Shown here: in pieces, positions 23,901 to 33,090 of the stretch
Numbering within the stretch: the first letter of the stretch is position 1
How the letters are laid out: each line of letters opens with the position of its first letter
NCBI GenBank assembly: GCA_947488615.1
Contig: CANKZU010000002.1
Coordinates: 62,001 to 126,000, forward strand
Length of the DNA stretch: 64,000 bases
Direction of reading: 5' to 3'
Origin: an uncultured Aurantimonas sp.
GTDB taxonomy: Bacteria > Pseudomonadota > Alphaproteobacteria > Rhizobiales > Rhizobiaceae
Notes under the pieces: model-generated
The model's database searches: none
Told to the model about the DNA's origin: nothing
The model's input: only the letters and a program-made list of their open reading frames with translations
Position numbers and translations under genes: made by a program

Positions 23901-26900
23901 AGCGTGCCGGTCGCCGTCGCGGTTCCCGAGATCGTGCCGGAGGCATTCAGGTCGGGTACGAAACCGTTGGCGAGCCCGACCGGAATGTTGTTCATCGACA
24001 GGTCGAGGTCGAGTTCCCGTCCCACCTTACCGGAAGCCCGCAGCGAGCCGTCGCCGACATTGACCACGGCGGTTTGCAGCGACGCCGTCCGGTCCGCGAA
24101 GCGGCCCGCGAGCCGAAGCGCAAGCGGCGCGACGCCGGAACGCGCGATCGCGCCCGTCGTGATCCCGGCGCCCGACAGATCGAAAACGGCGTTGGGCTCG
24201 GTGAGCGAACCGGTCGCGGTCGCCGTCCCGGAAATCGTCCCGGACGCGTTGAGATCGGGCACGAAACCGTTGGCGAGGGCGACGGGCAGATCGTTCATCG
24301 CCAGCGTCAGGTCGAGATTGTCCCCGATCGTGCCGGAGGCTTCAAGTGAGCCGGAGCCGACCACGAGACTGGCTCGCTCGAGCGTCGCCGTCCCCGCGGC
24401 ATAGCGGCCGGCGACATCGAGTGTCAGCGGGTCTATCCCGGCCGAAGCGACCTGTGCAGCGGTGATACCGGTGCCGGCAAGATCGAAAACCGCGACGGGG
24501 TCGGCGCGGGTGCCGCTGACGACAGCGCTGCCGGAGATCGTCCCGGAGGTGTCGAGACCATCGACGAAATCATTCGCCAGTGCCACGGGAAGATTCGCGA
24601 GCTCGGCCCGCAAGTCCAGCGTCTCGCCGATCGTGCCGGAGGCCTGCAGCGATCCCTCGCCGAGATCGAGCGTGGCGGTTTGAAGGGTGAGTGTGCCGTC
24701 GACGTAGCGGCCGGTCGCATCGAGAGCGATCGGCGGAATTCGGGCCGCACGGACCTGAGCGGTCGCCAACTCGCGGCCGGTGATCGCGAAGGCGGCGTCG
24801 GGGTTCTCCGGCGCGCCGGTGAGGGTCGCCGTGCCGGAGACTGTGCCCTCGACCTCCAGACCGGAGACGAAGAGGTTGGCGACGGCTGCCGGAACGTCGT
24901 CGAGGCGCAGGGCGAGGTCCAGGACTTCGCCGGAGGAGCCTTCCAGAGCGATCGAGCCGGAACCGACGGTCAGCACGAAGCCGTCGAGAACCGTCTTGCC
25001 GTCGGCGATCCGCACCTTGGCTTCGTCGCTGAGATTGACGCTGGCATTCGGGATATCCGCGGCGAGGCGCGAGAGCGTCAGCAGCATCGCGTCCGGCTCG
25101 AATTGGGCCGTGCCGGCCAGTTCGATCGGCGCGTCGTTGACCGTCGCGTTCGCCGTCAGGCCAGTGCCGCCCTGCTCTTCGGCGAAGGCAAGGGCAAGGC
25201 CGCGCACGGCCACTCCGGCCGCATCGAACGCGTCCGCGGTGACCCGGCCGGTGGGCCGCGGAATCCCGAGATAATCCTTCACCGACAGGTCGATCCGCGC
25301 GCCCTGGAGCGTGGTGCCCGCGACGGTCAGGCTACGCGAGGTGAGATCGGGCGCGGCGATCGGCGTTTTTTCCGCGTCGATCGACAGTTCCACGGTTCCC
25401 TTCACATCGCCGGCGGCTTTTTGCCCGCCGAGCGCCGCCAACGGCCCGATATCGTCGATGGCGACGGTCAACGTGCCGTCCGGCGCGAAGGCGTCGGTGA
25501 GCATGAGATCGCCGGTCACCGCGTTCGGGCCTTGCCTGATCGCCAGATCGGTGATGCGGCGGTCGCCATTGTCGAGGGTCTCGACCTTGGCGCTGCCGGA
25601 CAGCGGCTGGCCGTCCAGCGTTCCGGTGATGTTCACGAAGCCAGCGGGGGAGGCGGGGTTCAGCGTGCCGCGAACCTCGACCTTGAGGTCGGCAAGCTCG
25701 CGCCCATTGATCGACAGGCCATTGCCTGACAGCGTCAGATCGATGTCAGGCTTTTCGACCGGTCCCTTGGCGATCAGCCGGAGTTCGGCCGCCCCCGAGA
25801 ATAACGGGTTGACGGCCCGAGTGTCTTCCAGTGTGCCTTGAATATCGGCGGAGACCTTGCCGCCGATCAGGCCTGCATTGCCGGTGATCTGCAAACCCGC
25901 GCCGGTCACGGCGAGTTTCTGCGCGTTGATCGCCCCGTCGGCTGCGCGGGTGAATTGCCCGGCGACGGACAGCTCTTCGCCCGCCAGCGGGATCGCCGCC
26001 GCCGACAGCGCCGCGGTCTGGAAGCGCGAGCGCAAATTCAGATCGAAGATCGCGAAATTCAGCGCGGCTGTGCCTTCGAGGTTCAGCGTCGCGACGTCGG
26101 TGGTCGCCTCGCTCGGCTCGAAGACGAAGCCGGTCTCGGTCAGCGCGCCGTTGGCGGTGACCGTCAGCGGGCCGTTGAGGAATCGCTCGGCGATTCCCTC
26201 AGGCGCCTCGATCGACTGGCCAATCGCCTCGATGGCCAGCGGCCCTTTCAGGCCGGTGAGGTCGAAGCCGGGACTGCTGGCGTCGAGGCTGAGGCCCTGC
26301 GCGACGTAGTCGCCATAACCCGCGCGCTGCAGCTTGGCGGAGAGGTCTATGGCAGCAGCCGTGAAGGCTCCGCGCACCGTGCCGTCGAGGCGGGTGACCA
26401 GAAGACCCGTGATGTCTGGCGGTGTTCCGAAGGAAAGGGAAATCGGGCTGCCGTCCCGCGATGCGACGGCGAGGGTCAGATCGTTGCCGGCCCCGCCTGG
26501 ATCGAGAACGCCCTTGGTCTGCAAGGCCAGGGCCTCGGAGGCCAGATCGCCCTGTTCGACGAGATAGGTGCCGTCGTCGCGTAGTACTGCTTGCAGATCG
26601 AGACTGGCCCCGCCGGCGACATATTGGGAATATTGTTCCGGCACGAAGCGCTCGGCCGCGACATTGAGGGAGGCGGCGAGGCGGCGCCCGTCGGCGACGT
26701 CGTTGACCCGCGCGGTCAGCGTTGCCGCCTGTTCGCCGCCGACGGTGAGCTGGCCGTTGGCCATGAAGTCGGAGAGCGGCCCAGAGCCGTTGACGACGAG
26801 ATTGACCGCAGGCCGGTCCGGAATATCGAGAAGCGTCGCCACCAGCCCGCCGGCGGGTTCGCTTGCTTGCACGTCGATCGCGAGCTGGTTTTGATCCGGC

Positions 26901-27478
26901 GCAAAGGACACGTCGAGCGCGATTTGGCCCGGCTGGTCCAGCCGGTCGATATTGGCCTTGACGTCGAGCTTGGTCGGATCGTCGGCGAGCGTCAGGCTGG
27001 CGCTTGCCTTCAGTCGCGCCCGCGTGCCGGCGATCGCTTCCCCCAGCACGAACTCCGCGATGGCGAAATTGCGGATATCGGCGGTGATCGACGGCAACGC
27101 AAAGCCGCTGCCCTGATCCGCCTCGCTCGCGGGCTGGCCTGTCGGCAGCCGTTCCAGCACGATCTGGCCGGCGGTCAGGTTCTCGATCGAGACGGTGGAG
27201 CGCACCAGCGCCAGCGGCGACCAGTCCATCGCCAGGTTCTTCGCCGTCAGGAATGTGCCCCGCGGGTCGGAGACAACCACGCTCTCGATCCGGATATCGC
27301 CGGTGAGCGCACCGGACAGCCCCTCGATCTCGACCGTCATCGTGTCCGTGGAGACGAGGTTCTCGATCTGATTGGCGAGGAACTGCTGCGCCGGAGCGGG
27401 ACGACTCGCCAGAAGGGCGGCGGAGACTCCGACGATGACCGTCGCGGCGAGTGAAGGAAGGGGGCTGAATTTGCGCAT
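20906..27478 (-). CDS. tamB: TamB, translocation and assembly module subunit (enlarged)
   Basis: A 2190-residue AsmA/VPS13-like protein of the envelope, anchored by an N-terminal signal-anchor (LAATVIVGVSAALLASRPAPA). It partners TamA in outer-membrane protein or lipid transport. The C-terminal about 400 residues are the conserved TamB (DUF490) domain, including FVRGRGLDVELGGS, GFELQRGRFVILGKRLDF and the end VGVFYEGEF. Family members are commonly much shorter, by my recollection about 1250-1500 residues. Here roughly eight tandem copies of a 101-residue unit fill codons about 875-1690. The ATG overlaps the tamA stop (ATGA). Confidence 0.92.
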   Translation of the reverse strand: MRKFSPLPSLAATVIVGVSAALLASRPAPAQQFLANQIENLVSTDTMTVEIEGLSGALTGDIRIESVVVSDPRGTFLTAKNLAMDWSPLALVRSTVSIENLTAGQIVLERLPTGQPASEADQGSGFALPSITADIRNFAIAEFVLGEAIAGTRARLKASASLTLADDPTKLDVKANIDRLDQPGQIALDVSFAPDQNQLAIDVQASEPAGGLVATLLDIPDRPAVNLVVNGSGPLSDFMANGQLTVGGEQAATLTARVNDVADGRRLAASLNVAAERFVPEQYSQYVAGGASLDLQAVLRDDGTYLVEQGDLASEALALQTKGVLDPGGAGNDLTLAVASRDGSPISLSFGTPPDITGLLVTRLDGTVRGAFTAAAIDLSAKLQRAGYGDYVAQGLSLDASSPGFDLTGLKGPLAIEAIGQSIEAPEGIAERFLNGPLTVTANGALTETGFVFEPSEATTDVATLNLEGTAALNFAIFDLNLRSRFQTAALSAAAIPLAGEELSVAGQFTRAADGAINAQKLAVTGAGLQITGNAGLIGGKVSADIQGTLEDTRAVNPLFSGAAELRLIAKGPVEKPDIDLTLSGNGLSINGRELADLKVEVRGTLNPASPAGFVNITGTLDGQPLSGSAKVETLDNGDRRITDLAIRQGPNAVTGDLMLTDAFAPDGTLTVAIDDIGPLAALGGQKAAGDVKGTVELSIDAEKTPIAAPDLTSRSLTVAGTTLQGARIDLSVKDYLGIPRPTGRVTADAFDAAGVAVRGLALAFAEEQGGTGLTANATVNDAPIELAGTAQFEPDAMLLTLSRLAADIPNASVNLSDEAKVRIADGKTVLDGFVLTVGSGSIALEGSSGEVLDLALRLDDVPAAVANLFVSGLEVEGTVSGTATLTGAPENPDAAFAITGRELATAQVRAARIPPIALDATGRYVDGTLTLQTATLDLGEGSLQASGTIGETLDLRAELANLPVALANDFVDGLDTSGTISGSAVVSGTRADPVAVFDLAGTGITAAQVASAGIDPLTLDVAGRYAAGTATLERASLVVGSGSLEASGTIGDNLDLTLAMNDLPVALANGFVPDLNASGTISGTATATGSLTEPNAVFDLSGAGITTGAIARSGVAPLALRLAGRFADRTASLQTAVVNVGDGSLRASGKVGRELDLDLSMNNIPVGLANGFVPDLNASGTISGTATATGTLDDPSAEFSLTGSGITAPAIAQSGIEPLDLTAAGRLADGTVKLDEAKMAVGSGSLTANGTVGETLDLNIAANEIPVGLVNGFVPNLGATGTISGTATATGSLSDPRARFDLSGTGITTRQIAQSGVAPLSLEAAGSYANGTATIETADVRVGDGTLKATGTVGEALDLKIAVNQIPVGLANGFVDGLGATGTISGSAAATGSISDPQAEFGLTGSGITTRQIAQSGVAPLSLDLAGAYADGTATIDTANVKVGNGSLTASGTVGQTLDLKLKLDQLPVGLANGFVPDLNAEGTLSGTATATGSISDPRATFDLTGSGITTRQIAQSGVAPLSLKASGTYADGIATIGTADIRVGDGSLVASGTVGRTLDLDVTLNQVPVGLANGFVSGLGAQGTVSGTASATGSISDPDARFDISASNVSVAQSRGAGAPAIDATAAGTYAGGTLRLQTATANVGGGTINLSGSASATALAIDADIRNLPASIAAAAAPGIAPQGTINGTVRASGSPSNPSVTYDLNGSGLSIQQTRDAGVGALTVSANGQFANRIVTTTANLSGSGVDLAVSGSVNIAGTPQLDLSLNGTAPLSLANRILAEGGRSIQGNVQLNARVTGPASQPNVVGTLSTSGARFVDTGLNLAINDIAATIALNGQTATIQSFNASLSSGGTLSISGSVGLANGFPADIAIRLVAGRYNDGELVAAQLSAELTLTGPLAGTPLLAGTINADEINVLIPDKLPGSLARIDVTHRNAKPAVYEQQREINPNQGAGAQRSGINFNLTFNAPSRVFVRGRGLDVELGGSIVITGSAKAPRIVGGFELQRGRFVILGKRLDFDRGRLTFTGSLVPVLDLVARSQAGDTTVFIAVTGPANDPSFTFSSTPLLPQDEVLARLIFNQGTSDLSPLQIAQLAELAASLAGIGGSSGLLDNLRSQIGVDDLDIKTTKDGQTAVGVGKYLNENTYLGVDSTGRVAIDLDLGSGLKARGAVTATGGGEVGVFYEGEF
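22431..24860 (-). repeat. eight tandem 303-bp (101-codon) modules inside tamB
   Basis: Successive units open with (V/A/T)xGT(I/V/L)SG, continue through ATGSxSDPxAxFDLxGxGIT, then PLxLxxAGxYAxGTA, GxGSLxASGTVGxxLDL and end xxxPVGLANGFVxxL. Two landmarks (GATTG at 22926 and 23229) are exactly 303 bp apart, so the period is 101 codons. Eight units are clear and a ninth (PQGTING) is degenerate. The middle units share the near-identical peptide TTRQIAQSGVAPLSL, a sign of recent amplification or gene conversion. Confidence 0.88.
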
Positions 27479-29439
27479 CAGAAGGCTTGCCCAATGCCGG
27501 CATAGAACTGGAAGTCGGCGTCGCGCGGGCCAGGATCCAGCGGGATCGCCACGTCGAAGCGGATCGGTCCGAAGCTGGTGATGTAGCGGGCGCCGACGCC
27601 GGCGCCGATCTTGAAGTTGGAGAAATCCGGAACGAGGTCGTCCGAGACGGTTCCGACATCGACGAAGGGCACGATCTGGATGCTCTCCGTCACGCCGATG
27701 CGGGCCTCTACCGAGGCCTCGAACAGCGACAGGCCGCCGGTTGGCGTATCGACGAAATCCGGGTTGAATCCGGATCCGGGGGGCACGGCTGACGGAAAAT
27801 ATGGCCCGACAGACTGGAACTCGTAGCCGCGCACCGAGCCGCCGCCGCCGGCGTAAAAGCGCCGGTCGTTGGGAATGTCGAGCAGGTCAGCGCCGAAGAT
27901 CGTGCCGTAGGCGAGGCGCCCGGCAAGGATGAAGCGGTCGCTGTCAGACAGCGACAGATAGCTCGACGCATCGAGGCGCGTCTTCACGAAGGGCGTCTTG
28001 GTGTTGAAGCCGTAGGTCGGCTCGACGAGCGCCTTGGCGAACAGGCCCTCGGTCGGGTTGAGTTCATTGTCGCGGTTGTCGAACGTGTAGCTGATCGGAG
28101 CCGAGACGAGCAGATATTCGCGTGTCCCGAGGAAGTCGGTGATCTCCTCGTATTCGCCGCGGACAGTGGCGACGACAGTCTGATTGCGGTCGATCTCGTA
28201 TTCGACGCCGCTGGTGACGGCGAAGGAATCGCGATCATAGGCGAGCGGGTGCTCGCGCTTGGCCTCGATCGAGCCGACATAGACCGATTCCGGCCCCAGC
28301 ACGCCCGGCTTCTTGAAGACCAGCGAGGTGGCGTAGTCGGCGCCGTCGGTCTCGCGTCCCTGGCTTGATACCGCGGTTGCACCGATGCGCGAGACGGATG
28401 CGTCCAGCCGGATGCTTTCGGCCCGGCCGAACAGGTTGCGGTGGCCGACATAGCCCGAGGCGCCCGCGCCCTCGGTATTCGAATAGGTCGCGCCGATGCC
28501 GTAGAAGCCGAATTTGCGTTCGCCGACCTCGATCTGGACGGGAAGCCTACCGTCGGGTTGCTGCGCCTTGGCCTCCCTCACGGTGACGCTGGAGAATACG
28601 CCGAGCTTGAGAAGCCGTTCACGCGCCGCCGCGAGTTCCTCTGGAGAGAAGACCTCGTCGGCCTTGATGCCGGCCATATAGGCGATGAAACCGGGATCGA
28701 CGTCTTCGGCTCCGGCGACCCAGGTCTCGCCGAACGGCACTGGATTGCCGGGCGCGATGGCGACCGAATAATCGAGCCGATCGGTCTTGGCGTCGGCGAC
28801 GATCTCGCGTCCGGTGATCGCCACGAACGGTCGACCCTGGTTGCGGAGATCCTTGAGAAGCTTGGCTTCGCCTTTGAGGAGATCGACGGAACGCGCCGAA
28901 CTTCCGCGGGTAAGGTCGTATTCCGCCGGATCGACGGGAACGCCGCGGGTGGAAATCGCCACGCGGCCGAGCGTGTAGAAGGGGCCAGGGCGGACGCGGA
29001 TCGACACCGGGACGGGCCGCGAGGCGAAGGTCGCGTCGGGCGGCAAATCCGCGATGTCGCGGCCTTCGATGAAGATGTCGACCAGCCCGTCATAGCGGGC
29101 ATTCTCGAACAGGGTGGCGACCAGCCGCTTGCGGTCGGTCTTCGCCTTGGAGAGCAGCCCGAGCGAGCCGGACACCGGATCCGCCTCGTCGGCGATGAGG
29201 GTGGAGGCGTCGCGCAGATCCTCCTCGACCGTGCCGTCGTCGTCCTCGGTCGGCGCGACCGTCAGCGTGACGGTGTAGTTGACCGGGTCGAGCACCGGAT
29301 CAGACGCGGCGTTTTCGTCTTCGAAGAAAGTCAGGCCAAAGATTTCGAAGGCTGCGGCGGGGTGCGGTGATGCGGCGAGCAGGCTGGAGCCGACGACCAT
29401 CACTGCCAGCTTGGCGAAGGGTAGGAACCTATACTGCAA
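27478..29439 (-). CDS. tamA: TamA, Omp85-family outer-membrane assembly protein
   Basis: An Omp85-superfamily protein of about 653 residues with N-terminal POTRA-type domains and a C-terminal 16-strand barrel domain. Barrel landmarks are YAGGGGSVRGYEFQSVGP near residue 540 and the terminal phenylalanine (FQFYAGIGQAF), the outer-membrane sorting signal. I placed the start at TTG 29439, preceded by GGGAAG. It yields a proper signal peptide: basic QYRFLPFAK, then LAVMVVGSSLLAASP, with cleavage after HPAAA. ATG 29400 would remove the basic region. It is coupled to tamB. Confidence 0.88.
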   Translation of the reverse strand: MQYRFLPFAKLAVMVVGSSLLAASPHPAAAFEIFGLTFFEDENAASDPVLDPVNYTVTLTVAPTEDDDGTVEEDLRDASTLIADEADPVSGSLGLLSKAKTDRKRLVATLFENARYDGLVDIFIEGRDIADLPPDATFASRPVPVSIRVRPGPFYTLGRVAISTRGVPVDPAEYDLTRGSSARSVDLLKGEAKLLKDLRNQGRPFVAITGREIVADAKTDRLDYSVAIAPGNPVPFGETWVAGAEDVDPGFIAYMAGIKADEVFSPEELAAARERLLKLGVFSSVTVREAKAQQPDGRLPVQIEVGERKFGFYGIGATYSNTEGAGASGYVGHRNLFGRAESIRLDASVSRIGATAVSSQGRETDGADYATSLVFKKPGVLGPESVYVGSIEAKREHPLAYDRDSFAVTSGVEYEIDRNQTVVATVRGEYEEITDFLGTREYLLVSAPISYTFDNRDNELNPTEGLFAKALVEPTYGFNTKTPFVKTRLDASSYLSLSDSDRFILAGRLAYGTIFGADLLDIPNDRRFYAGGGGSVRGYEFQSVGPYFPSAVPPGSGFNPDFVDTPTGGLSLFEASVEARIGVTESIQIVPFVDVGTVSDDLVPDFSNFKIGAGVGARYITSFGPIRFDVAIPLDPGPRDADFQFYAGIGQAF

Positions 29440-29913
29440 GTCGCTCGCTTCCCGTCGCCACACACGCTCGCCTTGAGATCGGCAAGACAACACACGTCAT
29501 CGGATTCGGCACGGCAGCGGCGCCGATCACGCGCAGCCGCACTCTTCTCGCTGAGTTGCCTCTAGCATTGGCGGAAATCGCTTGGATAACAACTGGTAAC
29601 CGGCGGTTGCCGGTGTTCCGACGCAATTCCACCGGCCGCTTGTGCCGAACCGGACACAGATTCAACGCCGTCGCGAGACATCCTGCCGCACCCCACCCGC
29701 GCGGAGCGTGGATTTGTATCGGCAGTCCTTCGCTTCTGGCGGTCGGAAAAACATCCCATCCTGTTGCGGAGGGCTGTTCCGGACCGCTGGTTCCGGCTTG
29801 GTTTTTTGGATTGGTTCTGAAAAGCGCTTGAAGCGGTACCCCGCAAAGGGCACTCTCGCCGCGGCGCCGTGGCACTCGCCCCCGAGCATCGGACCAAACA
29901 GTGGAAGCCGTTT
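29440..29913. other. gene-free stretch between tamA and coxS
   Basis: About 470 bp between divergent genes. Reading frames here are arginine/serine-rich on both strands and I recognise none. Apart from the coxS promoter and hairpin listed separately downstream, I see no clear element. Confidence 0.5.
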
Positions 29914-29942
29914 TTGATCATTCCGCTGCTCAATTCTAGAGT
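29914..29942 (+). promoter_or_regulatory. candidate sigma-70 promoter for coxSLM
   Basis: TTGATC (29914-29919) and TAGAGT (29937-29942) are separated by 17 bases, a canonical spacing. They lie about 70 bp before the coxS start. The surroundings are locally AT-rich (TTTTTGATCATT, CAATTCTAGAG), unlike the coding sequence. This is inferred from sequence only. Confidence 0.45.
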
Positions 29943-29957
29943 GTGCAATCCATTTAA

Positions 29958-29990
29958 ACGGCCCGCCGCATGGCTGATGCGGCAGGCCGT
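29958..29990 (+). promoter_or_regulatory. strong hairpin in the coxS leader
   Basis: The arms (ACGGCC-C-GCCGCAT / ATGCGGC-A-GGCCGT) form 13 of 14 pairs around a 5-base loop. The hairpin ends 21 bases before the coxS ATG and just before the GGAGGA ribosome site. It lies downstream of the candidate promoter, so it would be in the 5' leader and could affect translation or stability. Confidence 0.5.
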
Positions 29991-30011
29991 CTGGTATCCG
30001 GGAGGACTTTG

Positions 30012-30500
30012 ATGACTGAAGTGACGATGACCGTGAACGGGCGCGAGATGAAGGGCGAGGTCGAGGACCGTATGCTTCTGGTGCAGTTCCTGCGCGAGAA
30101 TCTGGGCCTGACCGGCACCCATGTCGGCTGCGACACGTCGCAATGCGGCGCCTGCGTCGTCCATGTCGACGGCAAGGCGGTGAAGTCCTGCTCGATGCTG
30201 GCCGTGCAGGTCTCCGGCTCCGAGGTGACCACGATCGAGGGGCTGGCGAACGGCACCGAGTTACACCCCGTCCAGACCGCCTTCCGCGAACATCACGGGC
30301 TGCAATGCGGCTATTGCACGCCCGGCATGATCATGACGGCGGTCGATCTGATCCGGCAGCATGGCAGCGCTCTCGACGAGAAGGCCGTGCGGGACGGCCT
30401 CGAAGGCAATATCTGCCGCTGCACCGGCTATCATAACATCGTCAAGGCGATCCTCGCCGCGGCCGGTGCCGCGCAGCCGCAACAGGTCGCCGCCGAGTAG
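30012..30500 (+). CDS. coxS: CO-dehydrogenase-type small subunit, 2Fe-2S protein
   Basis: A 162-residue iron-sulfur subunit of a molybdenum hydroxylase. An N-terminal plant-type ferredoxin site, [21 protein letters not shown], holds one 2Fe-2S cluster. The C-terminal helical site, CGYCTPGMI and [15 protein letters not shown], holds the second. It passes electrons from the Mo site of CoxL to the FAD of CoxM. The start at ATG 30012 is preceded by GGAGGA. It heads the order S-L-M, which is typical for form II enzymes. The gap to coxL contains a GC hairpin (30507-30527). Confidence 0.92.
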   Translation: MTEVTMTVNGREMKGEVEDRMLLVQFLRENLGLTGTHVGCDTSQCGACVVHVDGKAVKSCSMLAVQVSGSEVTTIEGLANGTELHPVQTAFREHHGLQCGYCTPGMIMTAVDLIRQHGSALDEKAVRDGLEGNICRCTGYHNIVKAILAAAGAAQPQQVAAE

Positions 30501-30506
30501 CGCGGA

Positions 30507-30527
30507 CGCCCGGCCCTTGGGCCGGCG
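30507..30527 (+). promoter_or_regulatory. intercistronic hairpin coxS-coxL
   Basis: CGCC(C)GGCCC and GGGCCGGCG fold around a TT turn directly after the coxS stop, with one bulged base. No T-run follows, so it is unlikely to terminate fully and may set the ratio of CoxS to CoxL message. Confidence 0.35.
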
Positions 30528-30600
30528 AGGCGATTGAGACACGGACGCGGACGCCGCGAGGTGGTTCCGCCACGATTTCGAATACTGGGAGGTTTCGACG

Positions 30601-32946
30601 ATGGGTGTTGAAGGCATCGGCGCAAAGGTTTTGCGCAAGGAGGACCGGCGGTTCATTACCGGTCGCGGGCGTTACGTGGACGACATGACGGTCCCCGGCA
30701 TGAAATACGCGGCATTCGTGCGATCGCCCCATGGGCACGCCAAGATCACCGGCGTCGATTCGACCGAGGCGGCTTCCATGCCGGGCGTGATCGGCATTCT
30801 TACCGGCGAGCAATTGCAGGGCGACGGGATCGGCAATCTGATCTGCGGCTGGGGGGTGTCGTCCAAGGACGGCACGCCGATGAAAATGGGCGCCTGGCCG
30901 GCGCTCGCGGTCGGGACGGTGCGCCACGTCGGCCAGCCGATTGCCGTCGTCGTCGCCGAGACGCAGCTGCAAGCCCGCGACGCGGCCGAGGCCGTGGAGG
31001 TTTCCTATGACGAGCTTCCCGCCGTCGTCAGCGCCGTCGATGCGCTGAAGGATGGTGCGCCGCAGCTTCATCCCGAAGCGCCGGGAAATCTCATTTTCGA
31101 CTGGGAACTCGGTGACAAGGCGGCGACGGACGCGGCTTTTTCCGGAGCCGCCCATGTGACGAAGCTGCACATCGTCAACAACCGCCTGGTTCCCAATCCG
31201 ATGGAGCCGCGCGCCGCGCTTGGTGTCTACGATCCGGCGGAAGAGCACTACACATGCTGGACGACCTCGCAGAACCCGCATGTCGCCCGGCTGGTGATGA
31301 GCGCCTTCTATAACGTCGCGCCGGAGCACAAGCTGCGGGTGATCGCGCCCGATGTCGGCGGCGGTTTCGGCTCCAAGATCTACATCTACCCCGAAGAGAT
31401 CGTCTGCCTGTGGGCGTCGAAGCGCACCGGCGTTCCGGTCAAGTGGACCTCGGACAGGACCGAGGCGTTCCTGACCGATGCGCATGGCCGTGACCACGTC
31501 ACCGAGGTGGAGATGGCGCTCGACGCCGACCACAAGATCCTCGGCCTCAAGGTCGACACGATCGCCAATCTCGGCGCCTACATGTCGCTGTTCTCGTCGG
31601 CGACCCCGACCTATCTCTATGCGACGTTGCTCTCCGGCCAGTACGATATCCCGGCGATCCACGCCAATGTCCGGGCGGTTTACACCAACACCGTGCCGGT
31701 CGATGCCTATCGCGGCGCCGGGCGTCCGGAGGCGACCTTCGTCGTGGAGCGCACGATGGAGACGGCGGCGCGCGAACTCGGCATTTCGCCGGCGGAACTG
31801 CGCCGCAAGAACTTCATCCGCTCCTTCCCGCACCAGACGCCGGTGATCATGGCCTATGACGCGGGCGACTTCGACGCGACGCTGGACGCCGGCATGCAGG
31901 CCGCCGACGTCGCCGGCTTCGAGGCGCGTCGGGCGGAGGCAAAGCAGCGCGGCAAGCTGCGCGGCCTCGGCATGAGCTGCTACATCGAGGCTTGCGGCAT
32001 CGCGCCATCGAAGGCGGTCGGTTCGCTCGGCGCCGGCGTCGGACTGTGGGAATCGGCCGAGGTCCGGGTCAATCCGGTCGGCACGGTCGAAATCCTCACT
32101 GGCTCGCACAGTCACGGTCAGGGCCATGAGACGACTTTCGCCCAACTCGTGGCGGAACGTTTCGGCCTGCCGGTCGACAATGTCCAGGTCATCCATGGCG
32201 ACACCGACAAGGTGCAGTTCGGCATGGGCACCTACGGTTCGCGCTCCGGCGCGGTCGGCATGTCGGCGATCCACAAGGCGCTCGACAAGGTCGAGGCCAA
32301 GGCCAAGAAGATCGCCGCCCATGTGCTGGAAGCCGACGAGGGCGACATCGTCATCGAGAACGGCGAGGTGAAGGTCGCCGGCACTGACAAGAAGCTGGCC
32401 TGGCACGAGGTCTGTCTTGGCGCCTATACCGGCCACAATCTCCCCGATGGGATGGAGCCGGGCCTGAAGGAAGGGGCGTTCTACGATCCGACCAACTTCA
32501 CCTTCCCGGCCGGCTGCTACATCTGCGAGGTCGAGGTCGACCCCGATACGGGAACGACGGAGATCGTCCAGTTCGTCGCCGCCGACGATTTCGGCCGGGT
32601 GATCAACCCGATGATCGTCGAGGGTCAGGTGCATGGCGGCCTCGCCCAAGGCATTGGCCAGGCGCTTCTCGAGGGCGCTCATTACGACGATAGCGGCCAG
32701 TTGGTGACGGCGTCCTATATGGACTACGCCATGCCGCGGGCGTGGGACCTGCCGATGTTCAAGGTTTCGACCAACGAGACCCTGTGCCCCGGCAACCCCC
32801 TCGGCATGAAGGGCTGCGGCGAGGCCGGCGCGATCGGCTCACCGCCGGCGGTGATCAACGCCATCACCGACGCGATCGGCAACAACGACCTGACCATGCC
32901 GGCGACGCCGCAAAAGGTCTGGAAGGCGCTCAACGCGGTCGCCTGA
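30601..32946 (+). CDS. coxL: form II CO-dehydrogenase-like molybdenum hydroxylase, large subunit
   Basis: A 781-residue molybdopterin-cytosine-dinucleotide subunit of the xanthine oxidase family. The active-site loop reads AYRGAGR (near residue 370). This marks form II; true aerobic CODH (form I) has AYxCSFR with the Cu-binding cysteine, and no such Cys is here. Other conserved parts are [24 protein letters not shown] and [17 protein letters not shown] near the C-terminus, whose Glu is the catalytic base. Form II enzymes may oxidise CO poorly or act on other substrates. The start ATG 30601 has GGGAGG upstream. Confidence 0.9.
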   Translation: MGVEGIGAKVLRKEDRRFITGRGRYVDDMTVPGMKYAAFVRSPHGHAKITGVDSTEAASMPGVIGILTGEQLQGDGIGNLICGWGVSSKDGTPMKMGAWPALAVGTVRHVGQPIAVVVAETQLQARDAAEAVEVSYDELPAVVSAVDALKDGAPQLHPEAPGNLIFDWELGDKAATDAAFSGAAHVTKLHIVNNRLVPNPMEPRAALGVYDPAEEHYTCWTTSQNPHVARLVMSAFYNVAPEHKLRVIAPDVGGGFGSKIYIYPEEIVCLWASKRTGVPVKWTSDRTEAFLTDAHGRDHVTEVEMALDADHKILGLKVDTIANLGAYMSLFSSATPTYLYATLLSGQYDIPAIHANVRAVYTNTVPVDAYRGAGRPEATFVVERTMETAARELGISPAELRRKNFIRSFPHQTPVIMAYDAGDFDATLDAGMQAADVAGFEARRAEAKQRGKLRGLGMSCYIEACGIAPSKAVGSLGAGVGLWESAEVRVNPVGTVEILTGSHSHGQGHETTFAQLVAERFGLPVDNVQVIHGDTDKVQFGMGTYGSRSGAVGMSAIHKALDKVEAKAKKIAAHVLEADEGDIVIENGEVKVAGTDKKLAWHEVCLGAYTGHNLPDGMEPGLKEGAFYDPTNFTFPAGCYICEVEVDPDTGTTEIVQFVAADDFGRVINPMIVEGQVHGGLAQGIGQALLEGAHYDDSGQLVTASYMDYAMPRAWDLPMFKVSTNETLCPGNPLGMKGCGEAGAIGSPPAVINAITDAIGNNDLTMPATPQKVWKALNAVA

Positions 32947-32963
32947 CCGAGCAGAACGAACCG

Positions 32964-32992
32964 CCCGGTGGCCGCGAAAAAGGGCCGCCGGG
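32964..32992 (+). promoter_or_regulatory. intercistronic hairpin coxL-coxM
   Basis: CCCGGTGGCC pairs with GGCCGCCGGG (one U-G wobble) around a 9-base A-rich loop, 18 bases after the coxL stop. There is no T-run. It resembles the hairpin in the coxS-coxL gap and may be an mRNA-processing or stability element. Confidence 0.35.
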
Positions 32993-33090
32993 AAAATATT
33001 CGGGGCTGCTTGGCCCTGTTTCGATCCGAACCATCGCGCCGCGCGGTCCATCCGCGATTTCCGGACCCGGCGCCAGAGGGAGCAGAACCG

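Noticed and set aside
20906..27478. Several long plus-strand frames opposite tamB, up to 644 codons
   Set aside because: They mirror the tamB repeats codon for codon, are Arg/Gly-rich, and have no start signals. They are antisense shadows of a GC-rich gene.
29562..30164. 200-codon minus-strand frame between tamA and coxS
   Set aside because: It overlaps the start of coxS, has low-complexity sequence and no ribosome site. The region reads better as a regulatory gap.
30601..32946. True (form I) aerobic CO dehydrogenase
   Set aside because: The active-site loop is AYRGAGR, without the Cu-binding cysteine of AYxCSFR, and the gene order is S-L-M rather than M-S-L.
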